Below are positions 28,294-37,768 of a stretch of 57,385 nucleotides of DNA, piece after piece. The notes beneath the pieces were generated by a model. That model searched no databases. It saw nothing but the letters and a program-made list of their open reading frames with translations, and was not told where the DNA came from. This stretch comes from an uncultured Ignavibacteriota bacterium. Lineage in GTDB: Bacteria; Bacteroidota; Ignavibacteria; UBA10030; UBA8401. The stretch spans positions 1 through 57,385 of the forward strand of contig CAISDA010000065.1 in the NCBI GenBank assembly GCA_903884005.1, written 5' to 3'. How positions within the stretch are numbered: the first letter of the stretch is position 1; each line of letters begins with the position of its first letter. The position numbers and the translations under genes are program-made.

Positions 28294-29116
28294 GCTCGTC
28301 GTCGGAGACCAGCGGTGTGATGATGCCGGCAATGGGGAGCAGCTGATTGGAGAGCAGGACAAAATCGGCGACCGTCAATTCTTCGGGACGCCAGTCCAGA
28401 TTCACCGAGAGCGTGTCCAGCACTTCCGGCGGCACATTCAGGCTTTTCAGTCCGTTCCTCATTGTTTTTCTGCGCTTGCCGAATGTTCCCCGTACGATCG
28501 TGCGAAACAATACGTCGTTTTCAGCCGTCGGATCGGCCGGCGTAGTGAAATTCATGGACACGACCGCCGATGTCACGGCGGGGATCGGGAAGAACGAGTT
28601 GCGCGAGACGCCGAAGAGCAGGCGCGGCGCGGCGTAATATTGCGCGAAGATCGAGAGAATTCCGTAGTCCTTGGTCCGCGGTTTCGCCACGAGCCTGGCT
28701 GCGACCTCCGTCTGCATCATCACCATGAAATCCTGCACGGCGTCGCGCGTGTCGATCACGTGAAAGAGGATCGGACTGGTGATGTTATACGGAATGTTCC
28801 CGATGATGCGGAGCTTCTTTCCGCGTTCTGCGGCGATGGCGCGCAGGTCGACCGACAGGATGTCCTGATGCAGCAGCGTGAGCCTGTCGCCGTACGTCAT
28901 CTGCAGTGACGCAGCGAGTTCGTTGTCCAATTCCACCGCTGTCAGATGAGGGAGCTGTTCCATGAGCATGGATGTCAGCGCCCCGCGCCCCGGTCCGATC
29001 TCGAGTACGTTTTCGGTGGGTTGTGCATCGAACGAGCGAATGATCTTTTGAATGACATTCGTGTCGTGGAGAAAATTCTGCCCAAGTGATTTTTTTGGTC
29101 TGCTATGTATGCTCAC
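28286..29116 (-). CDS. rsmA: 16S rRNA dimethyladenosine transferase KsgA/RsmA
   Basis: Methylates two adjacent adenosines near the 3' end of 16S rRNA late in small-subunit assembly. The N-terminus KKSLGQNFLHD is diagnostic; the SAM pocket is LEIGPGRGAL, the acidic loop VELDNEL and the catalytic IGNIPYNITSPI. The C-terminal RNA-binding helical domain (FGKRRKTMRNGLKSL) is intact. The length is 276 residues from a GTG start. It is divergent from the HD phosphohydrolase gene across 163 bp that must hold both promoters. Confidence 0.97.
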   Translation of the reverse strand: MSIHSRPKKSLGQNFLHDTNVIQKIIRSFDAQPTENVLEIGPGRGALTSMLMEQLPHLTAVELDNELAASLQMTYGDRLTLLHQDILSVDLRAIAAERGKKLRIIGNIPYNITSPILFHVIDTRDAVQDFMVMMQTEVAARLVAKPRTKDYGILSIFAQYYAAPRLLFGVSRNSFFPIPAVTSAVVSMNFTTPADPTAENDVLFRTIVRGTFGKRRKTMRNGLKSLNVPPEVLDTLSVNLDWRPEELTVADFVLLSNQLLPIAGIITPLVSDDEHA

Positions 29117-29279
29117 TGCGTGTGCCGGGGAAAGCCGAGCAGAAGGTCTTCATGAACCGCTCAGAGGTGATAAAAAAAACTGTGACACTAATATAAGAAC
29201 GCGGGGCGCATTTGTCAACCGCCTCCGCAGTGCGGTTGCATATCCTTCATTTTATTCAGATATTCATACCTAATACCCC

Positions 29280-31583
29280 ATGAGCATCGTTACAGAATAC
29301 ATACGGCCGCTGGCAAAAAGAGACAGCTTCTCTGCCAAATGGCTCCTCCTGCTTGTCAGTGCACTGGCCATGGCGCTGATGTTCCCATCGAGCATCAGCG
29401 TCGAGAACGAGTATGCGCTCGGATCGGTGTGGACGGACAACGATCTCTATGCGCCGTTTTCCTTCCCGCTGTTCAAGGATGATCAGGAATACCAGCGCGA
29501 ACGCACGGACGCAGCCGCTCACGTCTACCGGGTCTTCGAACAGGAGACGGATGTGCCGCGCCAGGCAGCCGATTCCATCCACATGTTTTTTTCCGATCTC
29601 CGGATGATCATCGATAACCGGAAGGCCGATTCTGCGGCAATACAACGCCTCACCCGGTCCCTGCCCGTCTCGTTCACGAACGATGAATGGAATAGTCTCT
29701 GGCACCTGCGCACGCGAGAACTGCAGCACGGCGGACGCCAGACACTGGCGACATTCGAACGTGATGTGCTTGGCGTCGTGGACAGGTTGTACGGCCAGGG
29801 AATCATCGATATCCGGAGTTCGGAGGCGGATACCGTCGGCGCAGTCCGGAAAAAAACGGTCGAACGCATCGTGCCCCTCAACACCTTTATCGACAGCGAC
29901 GCCCTCGGCAGGAAAACCGAAGAAACATTCACCGCGCTCTACCGCGGCGACAACGACACGGTGGCGATCGCCTCCAAGATCGTGCTGTCATTCATCGCGC
30001 CGAACATCCAATTCCGGAAGACACAGACGGAACGCGAAATGCGGTTCGCTGTCGAATCGGTGCCGCACACGTACGGTGCGGTGAAGGAAGGCGACCGGAT
30101 CATCCGGAAGAACGAACGCATCACCGGAGAGGTCAAGCGGAAGCTCGACTCGCTCCGAAAATCGAAAATTGAACGGGGCGCCGATATCAACAGGGCGGCA
30201 ACCTTTGCGGGAAAATTTCTCCACGCTTTCGTGATCATGTGGCTCTTCAGCATGTACATGTACATGTTCCGGAAATCGATCTTCCACAACAACGCGAAGC
30301 TGGGCATGATCGCGCTCATCGTTCTGAGCAGCGCGGTGGCCGCCTATGCGACCACGCTCTATGAGGGCGAACTGCCGATGAAATTTCTTATCGTCGTTCC
30401 CGTCACATCAATGCTGCTGGCGATCATCTTCGACTCGCGCGTGGCCTTCTATGGAACGGTGGTGACCTCGCTCCTGGTGGCGGGCGTACGGGGCAACGAT
30501 TATTCCGTCGCGCTCTGCTCGCTTGCCGCGGGCGCGCTTGCCGTGTATACCGTGCGCGACATTAAAACGCGGACGCAATTGTTCCGCTCCATCACATTCA
30601 TTTTTTTGGGCTATGCCGTTTCGATCTGCGCGCTGGCGCTCGAACGCTGCGACGCGCCGGCCGTCGCCGTGAGCCAGGTGCTCATGGCCGCGCTCAACGC
30701 CGTGCTGTCGCCCGTGCTTACCTACGGCCTCCTCATCTTTTTCGAGAAGGTGCTGCATGTGTCCACCGATCTAGCACTGCTGGACCTTTCAAATTTCAAT
30801 CATCCGCTCTTAAAGGAGCTGTCGCTTAAAACACCCGGAACGTTCCATCACAGCGTGAGCATGAGCACGCTGGCCGAAGCCGCCGCCGACGCCGTCGGGG
30901 CAAATCCCGTGCTGACGCGCGTGGGTGCCCTCTACCACGACATTGGAAAGATCGTGAATCCGGTAATGTTCGTTGAAAATCAGAAGGGTGATGAAAACAT
31001 GCACGAAGCGATCAATCCGAAAAAAAGCGCCAGGATCATCGCCTCGCATGTAGCAGACGGCATCCGGCTGGGGCGCGAGTACGGGATACCCGAAGAAGTG
31101 CTCCTGTTCATCCCGATGCATCACGGCAAGACGAAGATCGGCTTCTTCCATGAACAGGCCCTTGAGCAGAGCCTCGCTCCGGAGACGGTCAACGAAAAAG
31201 ACTTCCGATATCTCGGCCCGCGTCCTAACTCGAAAGAAGCGGCGATCGTCATGCTGGCCGACGCCGTTGAAGCGTCGACACGGTCGATCGAAGAACCCAC
31301 ATCGGAAAGGATCAAGGAGAACATCAGCGCCATCTTCAAGGCGCGCTTCATGGAAGGGGAATTGGACGAGAGCAACCTGACGCTGAGCGATCTCACGAAA
31401 ATTCAGGATCGGTTCCTCGCCATCCTGCTCGGCGTCTATCATCCGCGCATCCGGTATCCCGAAAAAGACGAAGCGGACGACGCGCGCGCGGCCGAGCTTT
31501 CGGGCGAGACGAAAGTTAAAATAAAAAAGACGGAGGAGGACAAACCTCGCCGCCGCCGGCCTCCCAAAGCGGATACGGTATGA
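29280..31583 (+). CDS. 7TM-HD family phosphohydrolase (PgpH-like, c-di-AMP phosphodiesterase type)
   Basis: A 767-residue protein with one N-terminal helix (about 20-38), a large extracytoplasmic 7TMR-HDED-type domain (about 45-295), a bundle of about seven membrane helices (about 305-495) and a cytoplasmic HD domain. The HD metal site reads GTFHHSVSM (about 520), ALYHDIGK (His553-Asp554), ASHVADG and MHHGKT. Characterised members with this exact order degrade cyclic di-AMP. A charged Lys/Arg-rich tail closes the protein. It overlaps the xerD-like gene by 4 bp. Confidence 0.9.
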   Translation: MSIVTEYIRPLAKRDSFSAKWLLLLVSALAMALMFPSSISVENEYALGSVWTDNDLYAPFSFPLFKDDQEYQRERTDAAAHVYRVFEQETDVPRQAADSIHMFFSDLRMIIDNRKADSAAIQRLTRSLPVSFTNDEWNSLWHLRTRELQHGGRQTLATFERDVLGVVDRLYGQGIIDIRSSEADTVGAVRKKTVERIVPLNTFIDSDALGRKTEETFTALYRGDNDTVAIASKIVLSFIAPNIQFRKTQTEREMRFAVESVPHTYGAVKEGDRIIRKNERITGEVKRKLDSLRKSKIERGADINRAATFAGKFLHAFVIMWLFSMYMYMFRKSIFHNNAKLGMIALIVLSSAVAAYATTLYEGELPMKFLIVVPVTSMLLAIIFDSRVAFYGTVVTSLLVAGVRGNDYSVALCSLAAGALAVYTVRDIKTRTQLFRSITFIFLGYAVSICALALERCDAPAVAVSQVLMAALNAVLSPVLTYGLLIFFEKVLHVSTDLALLDLSNFNHPLLKELSLKTPGTFHHSVSMSTLAEAAADAVGANPVLTRVGALYHDIGKIVNPVMFVENQKGDENMHEAINPKKSARIIASHVADGIRLGREYGIPEEVLLFIPMHHGKTKIGFFHEQALEQSLAPETVNEKDFRYLGPRPNSKEAAIVMLADAVEASTRSIEEPTSERIKENISAIFKARFMEGELDESNLTLSDLTKIQDRFLAILLGVYHPRIRYPEKDEADDARAAELSGETKVKIKKTEEDKPRRRRPPKADTV

Positions 31584-32494
31584 CGGCGCCCCGCATCCGC
31601 GAGATCGAGGAATACTTCCGCTTTCTGCAATTGGAAAAAGGATTGTCTCCGAACACGCTCGAGGCCTATCGGCGCGACGTGGGTGTGTATTGCGGGTTCC
31701 TCGCGGCCGAGGGCATCGGCGGCATCGGCCTGGCGACGGACGAACATGCCGCGGCATTTGTGCGCGCGTTGAGCGGCGTCGGCCTCTCGGCCAAAAGCAT
31801 TGCGCGCACCATTTCAGCACTCAAGGGGCTCCACCGGTATCTGCTCGGCGAAAAAAAAATCGACACCGATCCGACGCAGAATCTTGAACTGCCCAGGATC
31901 GGCCATGCGCTGCCCGATGTACTGAGCTACGACGAGGTCGAACTGATCCTGTCGGCCGCGACTCCCTCCGGCACCACCGAGAGCGGACTCTGGATGCGCG
32001 ACCGGGCGCTGCTCGAAACATTGTATGCCACCGGCATACGAGTCTCTGAAGCGACGACGCTGAAACGAGCAGACATCTTTCCCGATCAGCAGCTCATACG
32101 CGTGTTCGGCAAAGGCTCCAAAGAACGGCTCGTGCCTATCGGCGCGCCGGCCTTGGAGTGGATCGCCCGATACTCGGAAGGCGTGCGCGTGACGCTCGCC
32201 GCGAAAAAGCAGACCGGCGACGCGGTCTTCCTGAATTGGCGCGGGAGGCCCCTGTCGCGCGTGGCGGTGTGGAATATCGTGAAAGAATATACGCGCCGCG
32301 CCGGCATAGAAAAAGACGTGCACCCGCATTCGTTCAGACATTCGTTTGCAACACACCTGCTCGAAGGAGGCGCGGATCTCCGGTCGGTTCAGGAAATGCT
32401 CGGGCATGCGGATATCGCCACGACACAAATCTACACGCACGTCGACCGCGAATTGATGAAGGCCGAACACGCAAAATACCATCCACGAGGATAA
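31580..32494 (+). CDS. xerD: XerC/XerD-type tyrosine recombinase
   Basis: Resolves chromosome dimers at dif. Of 304 residues, the N-terminal SAM-like core-binding domain covers 1-100. The catalytic set is complete: Arg154 (TGIRVSEA), Lys in FGKGSKER (about 178), His250 and Arg253 (HPHSFRHSF), His276 (MLGHADI) and Tyr285 (IYTHV). A run of nine A (31851-31859) lies in the coding sequence. The chromosomal context and standard length argue for a housekeeping Xer protein rather than a phage or integron integrase; C versus D cannot be settled here. Confidence 0.9.
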   Translation: MTAPRIREIEEYFRFLQLEKGLSPNTLEAYRRDVGVYCGFLAAEGIGGIGLATDEHAAAFVRALSGVGLSAKSIARTISALKGLHRYLLGEKKIDTDPTQNLELPRIGHALPDVLSYDEVELILSAATPSGTTESGLWMRDRALLETLYATGIRVSEATTLKRADIFPDQQLIRVFGKGSKERLVPIGAPALEWIARYSEGVRVTLAAKKQTGDAVFLNWRGRPLSRVAVWNIVKEYTRRAGIEKDVHPHSFRHSFATHLLEGGADLRSVQEMLGHADIATTQIYTHVDRELMKAEHAKYHPRG

Positions 32495-32503
32495 CGTTCG
32501 CCA

Positions 32504-33499
32504 ATGCCTGCACCGAGAGACAACACGAAGAGAACAACACCGATGTCCGTACTAAGCAGCACTACGAAATTGAGTAAGCCGATGCCTGCACCGAGAAACA
32601 AAACGATGAGTGTGACGAAGGATGAGCACACGGTGCTTCTGGCCGAATGTGTGCGCATGCATGCGACGGCATCGCCCGGCGAGGTCGTCAATACGACGAT
32701 CAATCAGGACATCATGAGCGCCGCCGGCTTTCTGCCCTCATCGTTTGTGGACCTGTTGTTTTTGGATCCGCCGTACAACATGAAGAAAAAATTCAACGCC
32801 GCCTCGTTCTCGCAGCGCTCCATCGAAGACTATGCCCAATGGATGGACACATGGCTGTCGAAAATCGTGCGATGCCTGAAACCGAACGCATCGGTGTACA
32901 TCTGCGGCGACTGGCGGAGCTCCACGGCGATCGAACTCGTGGCCCGAAAATATTTTCTCATCCGCAACCGCATCACCTGGGAACGCGAGAAGGGAAGGGG
33001 CGCCAAGGCGAATTGGAAAAATGCATCGGAAGATATTTGGTTCTGTACGATGTCGGACGACTATACGTTCAATCTCGACGCTGTCAAGCTGAGGCGCAAA
33101 GTGCTCGCGCCATACACACACGGTAACGGCGATCCGAAGGACTGGAAGAAAACCGAGGAAGGGAGTTTCCGCGTCACGCACCCGTCCAATATGTGGACGG
33201 ACCTGACGGTGCCGTTTTGGTCCATGTCCGAAAACACGGAACATCCCACACAAAAACCCGAAAAATTACTCGCCAAGATTGTGCTGGCCAGTTCGAACCA
33301 CGGGGATGTGGTGATGGATCCGTTCCTCGGATCGGGCACTACCTCCGTCGTCGCCAAAAAACTTGGCCGCCGCTACGTCGGGATCGAGATAGACGAAGCC
33401 TATGCGTGTCTTGCGCAGAAGCGCCTTGGGCTCACGGCACAGCATGCGGCGATACAGGGAATCCGCGCCGGCATGTTTTACGAACGCAACAGCATCTGA
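32504..33499 (+). CDS. Orphan site-specific DNA methyltransferase, beta-type N6/N4
   Basis: A 331-residue enzyme with motif IV LDPPYNM (88-93) ahead of the SAM-binding motif I DPFLGSGTT (about 271-279), the motif order of beta-class methyltransferases; DPPY favours adenine-N6. RRYVGIEID follows. No restriction gene is adjacent. The N-terminus is odd: a near-identical 31-bp segment occurs at 32500-32530 and 32578-32608, so MPAPR-like starts appear twice and there are candidate ATGs at 32504, 32543, 32582 and 32606. The conserved part begins around the last one. Confidence 0.85.
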   Translation: MPAPRDNTKRTTPMSVLSSTTKLSKPMPAPRNKTMSVTKDEHTVLLAECVRMHATASPGEVVNTTINQDIMSAAGFLPSSFVDLLFLDPPYNMKKKFNAASFSQRSIEDYAQWMDTWLSKIVRCLKPNASVYICGDWRSSTAIELVARKYFLIRNRITWEREKGRGAKANWKNASEDIWFCTMSDDYTFNLDAVKLRRKVLAPYTHGNGDPKDWKKTEEGSFRVTHPSNMWTDLTVPFWSMSENTEHPTQKPEKLLAKIVLASSNHGDVVMDPFLGSGTTSVVAKKLGRRYVGIEIDEAYACLAQKRLGLTAQHAAIQGIRAGMFYERNSI

Positions 33500-33545
33500 G
33501 CTCACAGTGAACTTGTTGCTCGCGCAACAGCAACGAAAAAACCAT

Positions 33546-34580
33546 ATGAGAAAAATTCTGGCGCTGGCCGAGGGACGGTTCAGTCCGTTGAAATCGAAAA
33601 CTGCCAACGGAGCCCTGGCGTATTTGCCTAATGAAGTTGTCGCAATCGTGGACAGTACGAAAGCGGGCATGACGGCCCGCGATGTGCTCGGCTACGGCGG
33701 CGCAGTGCCCGTGGTTGCAAGCATCGAAGAGGGCATGGCATACGGCCCCGACTCTCTCCTCATCGGCATCGCCCCTCCAGGCGGACGCCTTCCCGATGAA
33801 TGGAGGCAATGGATCCTCTCGGCGCTGCGAAACGGGATGAATATTCTCTCGGGCCTTCACACCATCCTTTCGGACGACGCCGAGTTCTCTCTAGTTGCAG
33901 AGGAATGCGGATGCACGATCACCGACTGGCGCAAAATTCCGTTCGAGTACGAGGTCGTGGCCAAAGGCCATTGGCGGACACGCACGGCAAAGACCATTCT
34001 CACCGTGGGGTCGGATTGCAATATCGGCAAGATGACGACGATGCTGGAGGTCTATAAGGAATTCCGGGTGCGAGGCCTCTCGAGCGATTTCGTCGGCACG
34101 GGGCAGACGGGTATCATGATCTCCGGCAAAGGCATTGCGGTGGATGCGGCGATCAGCGACTACATCGCCGGCAGCATCGAAAAAGCGATAGACGAGTCCG
34201 CCGCCGAAGGCCACGCGTATATTTTTGTGGAAGGGCAGGGCGCGCTGACGCATCAGGGATATTCCGGCGTCACCTACGGACTGATGCACGGCACCATGCC
34301 CGATGCCATGATCCTGTGCCATCAGCCGACACGAACGCACGACGATTACGGCATGGCAATTCCCGACCTTCATCGCCTTATCCGCCTGCATGAAGAGGTC
34401 ATCTCGATATTCCGTTCGACGAAGGTCGTCGGCATCGGCATCAATTCGATCGGGCTCACCGACGACGAGAGCGCGCGCGCGGCCGACGCGATCGAAGACG
34501 CCACGGGCCTGCCGGCTGTCGACGCGTTCCGCTTCGGCGGCGCGAAGCTGGCCGACGCGCTCGTATCCTATTTGACGTAG
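33546..34580 (+). CDS. DUF1611-family P-loop protein
   Basis: A 344-residue protein with a Rossmann-like N-terminal half (ARDVLGYGGAVPVVAS, LLIGIAPPGGRLP) and a P-loop half starting at about residue 152: LTVGSDCNIGKMTTMLEV, GTGQTGIM, VEGQGALTHQGYSGVTYGLMHG and CHQPTR. This is the DUF1611 pattern. Some members (DgcN) have been reported to act in D-glutamate breakdown together with a DgcA enzyme; no dgcA-like gene is visible here, so that role is only a possibility. The ATG at 33546 is chosen because the upstream extension overlaps the methyltransferase gene. Confidence 0.75.
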   Translation: MRKILALAEGRFSPLKSKTANGALAYLPNEVVAIVDSTKAGMTARDVLGYGGAVPVVASIEEGMAYGPDSLLIGIAPPGGRLPDEWRQWILSALRNGMNILSGLHTILSDDAEFSLVAEECGCTITDWRKIPFEYEVVAKGHWRTRTAKTILTVGSDCNIGKMTTMLEVYKEFRVRGLSSDFVGTGQTGIMISGKGIAVDAAISDYIAGSIEKAIDESAAEGHAYIFVEGQGALTHQGYSGVTYGLMHGTMPDAMILCHQPTRTHDDYGMAIPDLHRLIRLHEEVISIFRSTKVVGIGINSIGLTDDESARAADAIEDATGLPAVDAFRFGGAKLADALVSYLT

Positions 34581-34617
34581 TGCTCCGGGGCGGGATGCAT
34601 ATCGACCCGGCCCGCAT

Positions 34618-34786
34618 GTATGCCACAGACATTCTGAGTTAATCATCTTGACTTCGTCAAGAATCTTCATACATATCGGACATACGTACTGTGTCATTCT
34701 GAGCGCAAGCGATGAATCTTGCATCGTGTGTGCAGCAGGCGAGATTCTTCAGTCGCTCGGGCTCCTTCAGAATGGGACATGAACTT
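34618..34786. repeat. Imperfect palindromic intergenic repeat with ATTCTGAG/AGAATC units
   Basis: The gap after the DUF1611 gene contains ATTCTGAG followed by AAGAATCTT twice, and GAGATTCTTCAGTCGCTCGG with CTTCAGAATG at the right end. The outer arms TCATTCTGAGCG and CTCCTTCAGAATG are near-inverted, giving a long imperfect hairpin of about 90 bp (34696-34786) with a half-copy to its left. This resembles the CATTCTGA...TCAGAATG intergenic repeats common in bacterial genomes. Confidence 0.6.
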
Positions 34787-34842
34787 TAGGACGCGGTGAA
34801 TATGTACTGCATACCTGCTATGATCACATACACGGAGGAATT

Positions 34843-35325
34843 ATGGTACTGTCGATCGTAACCATCGAAAAGCCAGAGGCGGTCAATTTTATCCTTGGCC
34901 AGTCGCATTTCATCAAGACGGTCGAAGACATGCATGAGGCCGTTGTGCAGGCCAACAGCGCAATGCTGTTCGGCCTTGCCTTCTGCGAATCGTCGGGTCC
35001 GGCGCTCGTGCGGTACTCGGGGAACAATGCGGCGCTCATCGACCTCGCAAAAAAGAATGCCCTTGCGCTTTCGTGCGGACATTCGTTTATTTTATTCATG
35101 GAGAACGGCTTCCCCATCAATATTTTGAACGCCGTGAAGAACCTCCCGGAGGTATGCCGGATCTTCTGCGCCACGGCTAATCCCGTTGAAGTGATTGTTG
35201 CCGAGACTGAACAGGGGCGCGGCATCATGGGAGTGATCGACGGAGTTGCGTCGAAGGGCATCGAATCCGAGGCCGATATTGTGCAGCGGAAAATTTTTTT
35301 GCGGACCATAGGATACAAACTTTAA
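34843..35325 (+). CDS. Adenosine-specific kinase family protein (PF04008)
   Basis: A 160-residue protein with IEKPEAVNFILGQSHFIKTVEDMHEA, FGLAFCESSGPALVR, CGHSFILFM and ICCATANP-like RIFCATANPVEVI, all typical of the small adenosine-specific kinase family known from structural work on archaeal members. GGAGG lies 5 nt before the start. The physiological role in bacteria is unclear. It precedes the aspartokinase gene by 21 bp but has no obvious link to it. Confidence 0.85.
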   Translation: MVLSIVTIEKPEAVNFILGQSHFIKTVEDMHEAVVQANSAMLFGLAFCESSGPALVRYSGNNAALIDLAKKNALALSCGHSFILFMENGFPINILNAVKNLPEVCRIFCATANPVEVIVAETEQGRGIMGVIDGVASKGIESEADIVQRKIFLRTIGYKL

Positions 35326-35346
35326 TCACAGGCGAATGAGCACCCA

Positions 35347-36729
35347 ATGATCATTATGAAATTCGGCGGCACTTCGGTGGAAGATGCGAAGGCCATTGCC
35401 AATGTTGCGGAGATCGTGAAGAGGAACGTTGCCAACAGCCCGGTCGTTGTCTCGTCGGCGTGCGCGGGAATCACGAACCAGCTTTTAAAAACGGCGTCGC
35501 TCGCCCAGCAGGGGAATAAAGACGCAGCGCTCGAGAATGTGGCCGCCATTGAAAGCCGCCATAAAAAAATTGTGAAGGATCTCTTCGAGGGCGAGACGGC
35601 AAAAAGCCTCAACAAGCATCTCGCCGCGTGCGCCGAAGAACTCGCCGCCCTCGTCAACGGCGTGGCCGTGCTGGGAGAATTGACGCCGCGCTCGATCGAT
35701 GCGTTCGCAGCATACGGCGAACGGCTGTCGTCCTTCCTCCTCCAGTATTATTTAGACAAGATCGATGTGCGTTCCGTATGGATCGACGCGCGCAAGATCA
35801 TCATCACCGACGACAAGTTCACCAAGGCGGCAGTGCAACTGGACCTCACGGAATTCAAGCTCAGGAATTTTGTGCTGCCCAAGGTTGTCACGGGGCATGT
35901 GGTGGTGACGCAGGGATTCATCGGTGCCACCGAACAGGGCATCACGACAACGATCGGCCGCGGCGGTTCCGATTATTCGGCGGCGATCATCGGCGCCCTG
36001 ATCGGCGCCGATGAAATTCAGATCTGGACGGATGTGGACGGCATTCTTACCGCCGATCCGAGCGTTGTGAAGGACGCAAAAAAAATCAAGGTCATGTCGT
36101 TCAACGAAGCGTCCGAGCTGGCGTACTTCGGCGCGCGCGTGCTGCATCCCGATACGATCATGCCTGCGGTGTCGAAGAATATTCCGGTGCGCGTCTTGAA
36201 TTCGAAACGGCCGTCCTCCACCGGCACATTGATCGTGACAAAGCCGAAGATCGACAACCGCTGCTTCGTGAAATCCATCGCCTATAAGGAAGGGGTCACG
36301 CTCATCGGCATCGTGTCGTCGCGCATGTTCCTCGCCCACGGCTTTCTGGAGCAGGTGTTCACCGTGTTCGACAAACATCAGACCACCGTCCATACGGTGG
36401 CGACGTCCGAGGTGAGCATCTCGGTGACCGTCGACGATTCCAAGAATCTCGATTCCATCGTCCGAGAATTGCGCGCGTTCGCCACGGTCACCGTGGCCGA
36501 AAAAAAGGCGATCATCTGCGTGGTCGGGGACAATCTCCGCAATGTGCCGGGCGTGGCCGCGCGCGTGCTCAGTTCCATCAGCGAGATCAACATCAATATG
36601 ATATCGCAGGGCGCGTCCGAGATCAATTTTAGTTTTGTCGTCGATGAAGACAATGTGGACGACGTGGTTCGGAGGCTGCACCGCGAGCTGTTCTCGGATG
36701 TGACGGCGTTGACGGAAATTTTCGAATAA
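35347..36729 (+). CDS. lysC: Aspartokinase, lysine-sensitive type with ACT domains
   Basis: First step of the aspartate pathway: aspartate to 4-phosphoaspartate. The catalytic domain (1-290) has MKFGGTSV, GERLSSFLL, TTIGRGGSDYSA, IWTDVDGILTADP and ELAYFGARVLHP; the C-terminal part (300-460) carries two ACT domains with VTLIGIVSSRM and IICVVGDNLRNVPGVAARV, which give feedback control. The 460-residue monofunctional form resembles LysC (AKIII). asd follows 21 bp downstream. With lysA and the dehydrogenase further right it points to lysine and diaminopimelate synthesis. Confidence 0.95.
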   Translation: MIIMKFGGTSVEDAKAIANVAEIVKRNVANSPVVVSSACAGITNQLLKTASLAQQGNKDAALENVAAIESRHKKIVKDLFEGETAKSLNKHLAACAEELAALVNGVAVLGELTPRSIDAFAAYGERLSSFLLQYYLDKIDVRSVWIDARKIIITDDKFTKAAVQLDLTEFKLRNFVLPKVVTGHVVVTQGFIGATEQGITTTIGRGGSDYSAAIIGALIGADEIQIWTDVDGILTADPSVVKDAKKIKVMSFNEASELAYFGARVLHPDTIMPAVSKNIPVRVLNSKRPSSTGTLIVTKPKIDNRCFVKSIAYKEGVTLIGIVSSRMFLAHGFLEQVFTVFDKHQTTVHTVATSEVSISVTVDDSKNLDSIVRELRAFATVTVAEKKAIICVVGDNLRNVPGVAARVLSSISEININMISQGASEINFSFVVDEDNVDDVVRRLHRELFSDVTALTEIFE

Positions 36730-36750
36730 CTCTATACTGCAAAGGATGCT

Positions 36751-37752
36751 ATGAACACATACGACGTGATCGTTGCCGGGGCGACCGGCATGGTGGGCCG
36801 CAAGATGATCCAGGTGCTGGAAGAACGGAAATTTCCCGTTGAGCGGTTGATTCCGCTCGCGTCTGAACGGTCGGTCGGCAAAGAAGTGGAATTTCAGGGC
36901 CGGAAGGTGCCGGTCGAACTGCTGTCCGCCGAAACGCTCGCCCGCTATAAAGCCCCGATCGGCTTGTTCTCTGCGGGGGCATCGGTGAGCCGCGAATTCG
37001 GCCCGATCGCGGCCGCCAACGGCACGCTGGTGATCGACAACAGCAGCGCATTTCGAATGGACCCCGCCGTGCCGCTGGTGGTGCCCGAAGTGAACCGCGA
37101 AATGATCTTCCGGCACAACGGCATCATCGCAAATCCGAACTGCTCCACGATCCAAATGGTCGTGGCGCTGAAGCCGCTGCACGATCGCTACCGCGTGAAG
37201 CGCGTCATCGTGTCGACCTACCAATCCGTCACCGGCGCCGGCCAGCGCGGGTTCGACCAGCTCATGAGCGAACTGAAGAACGAAGTGCCGGAATTCCAAA
37301 AATTTCCGTACCAAATTCTCTTCAACTGCCTGCCGCATATCGACGAATTCACCGACGACGGCTACACCAAGGAAGAGCATAAGATGATCAACGAAACACA
37401 AAAGATCATGGGCGATGCGTCGATCTCCGTCTCCGCAACATGCGTGCGCGTGCCGACCGTGGGCGGCCACAGCGAATCCGTCAACGTCGAGTTCGAACAG
37501 CCGTTCGACATGGACGACGTGATCACGCTGCTGAGCGACGCGAAGGGCATCATCATGCAAAATGATCCGAAAAATAAAATATATCCGATGCCCATCTGGG
37601 CGCACGACAAGGATGAGACATTCGTGGGCCGTGTGCGCCGCGATTTTTCGGTGCCGAACGGTTTGAATCTCTGGATCGTGGCGGACAATCTCCGCAAGGG
37701 CGCCGCCACCAACGCGGTCCAGATCGCAGAGGAATGGATCAAGGGCCAATGA
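36751..37752 (+). CDS. asd: Aspartate-semialdehyde dehydrogenase
   Basis: Reduces aspartyl phosphate to aspartate semialdehyde with NADPH. The NADP loop is VAGATGMVGRKM, the catalytic Cys is in NPNCSTIQM (about 132), with SVTGAGQRG and the catalytic His in VGGHSESVNVEF. Length 333 residues is standard. It follows lysC, so the first two steps of the aspartate pathway form one unit. Confidence 0.97.
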   Translation: MNTYDVIVAGATGMVGRKMIQVLEERKFPVERLIPLASERSVGKEVEFQGRKVPVELLSAETLARYKAPIGLFSAGASVSREFGPIAAANGTLVIDNSSAFRMDPAVPLVVPEVNREMIFRHNGIIANPNCSTIQMVVALKPLHDRYRVKRVIVSTYQSVTGAGQRGFDQLMSELKNEVPEFQKFPYQILFNCLPHIDEFTDDGYTKEEHKMINETQKIMGDASISVSATCVRVPTVGGHSESVNVEFEQPFDMDDVITLLSDAKGIIMQNDPKNKIYPMPIWAHDKDETFVGRVRRDFSVPNGLNLWIVADNLRKGAATNAVQIAEEWIKGQ

Positions 37753-37768
37753 GAGCCACGGGTGTCCG

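Noticed and set aside
31851-31859. A9 run in the xerD-like gene as a phase-variation switch
   Set aside because: A-runs coding for Lys are common in this sequence, and an essential-type recombinase is an unlikely switch target.
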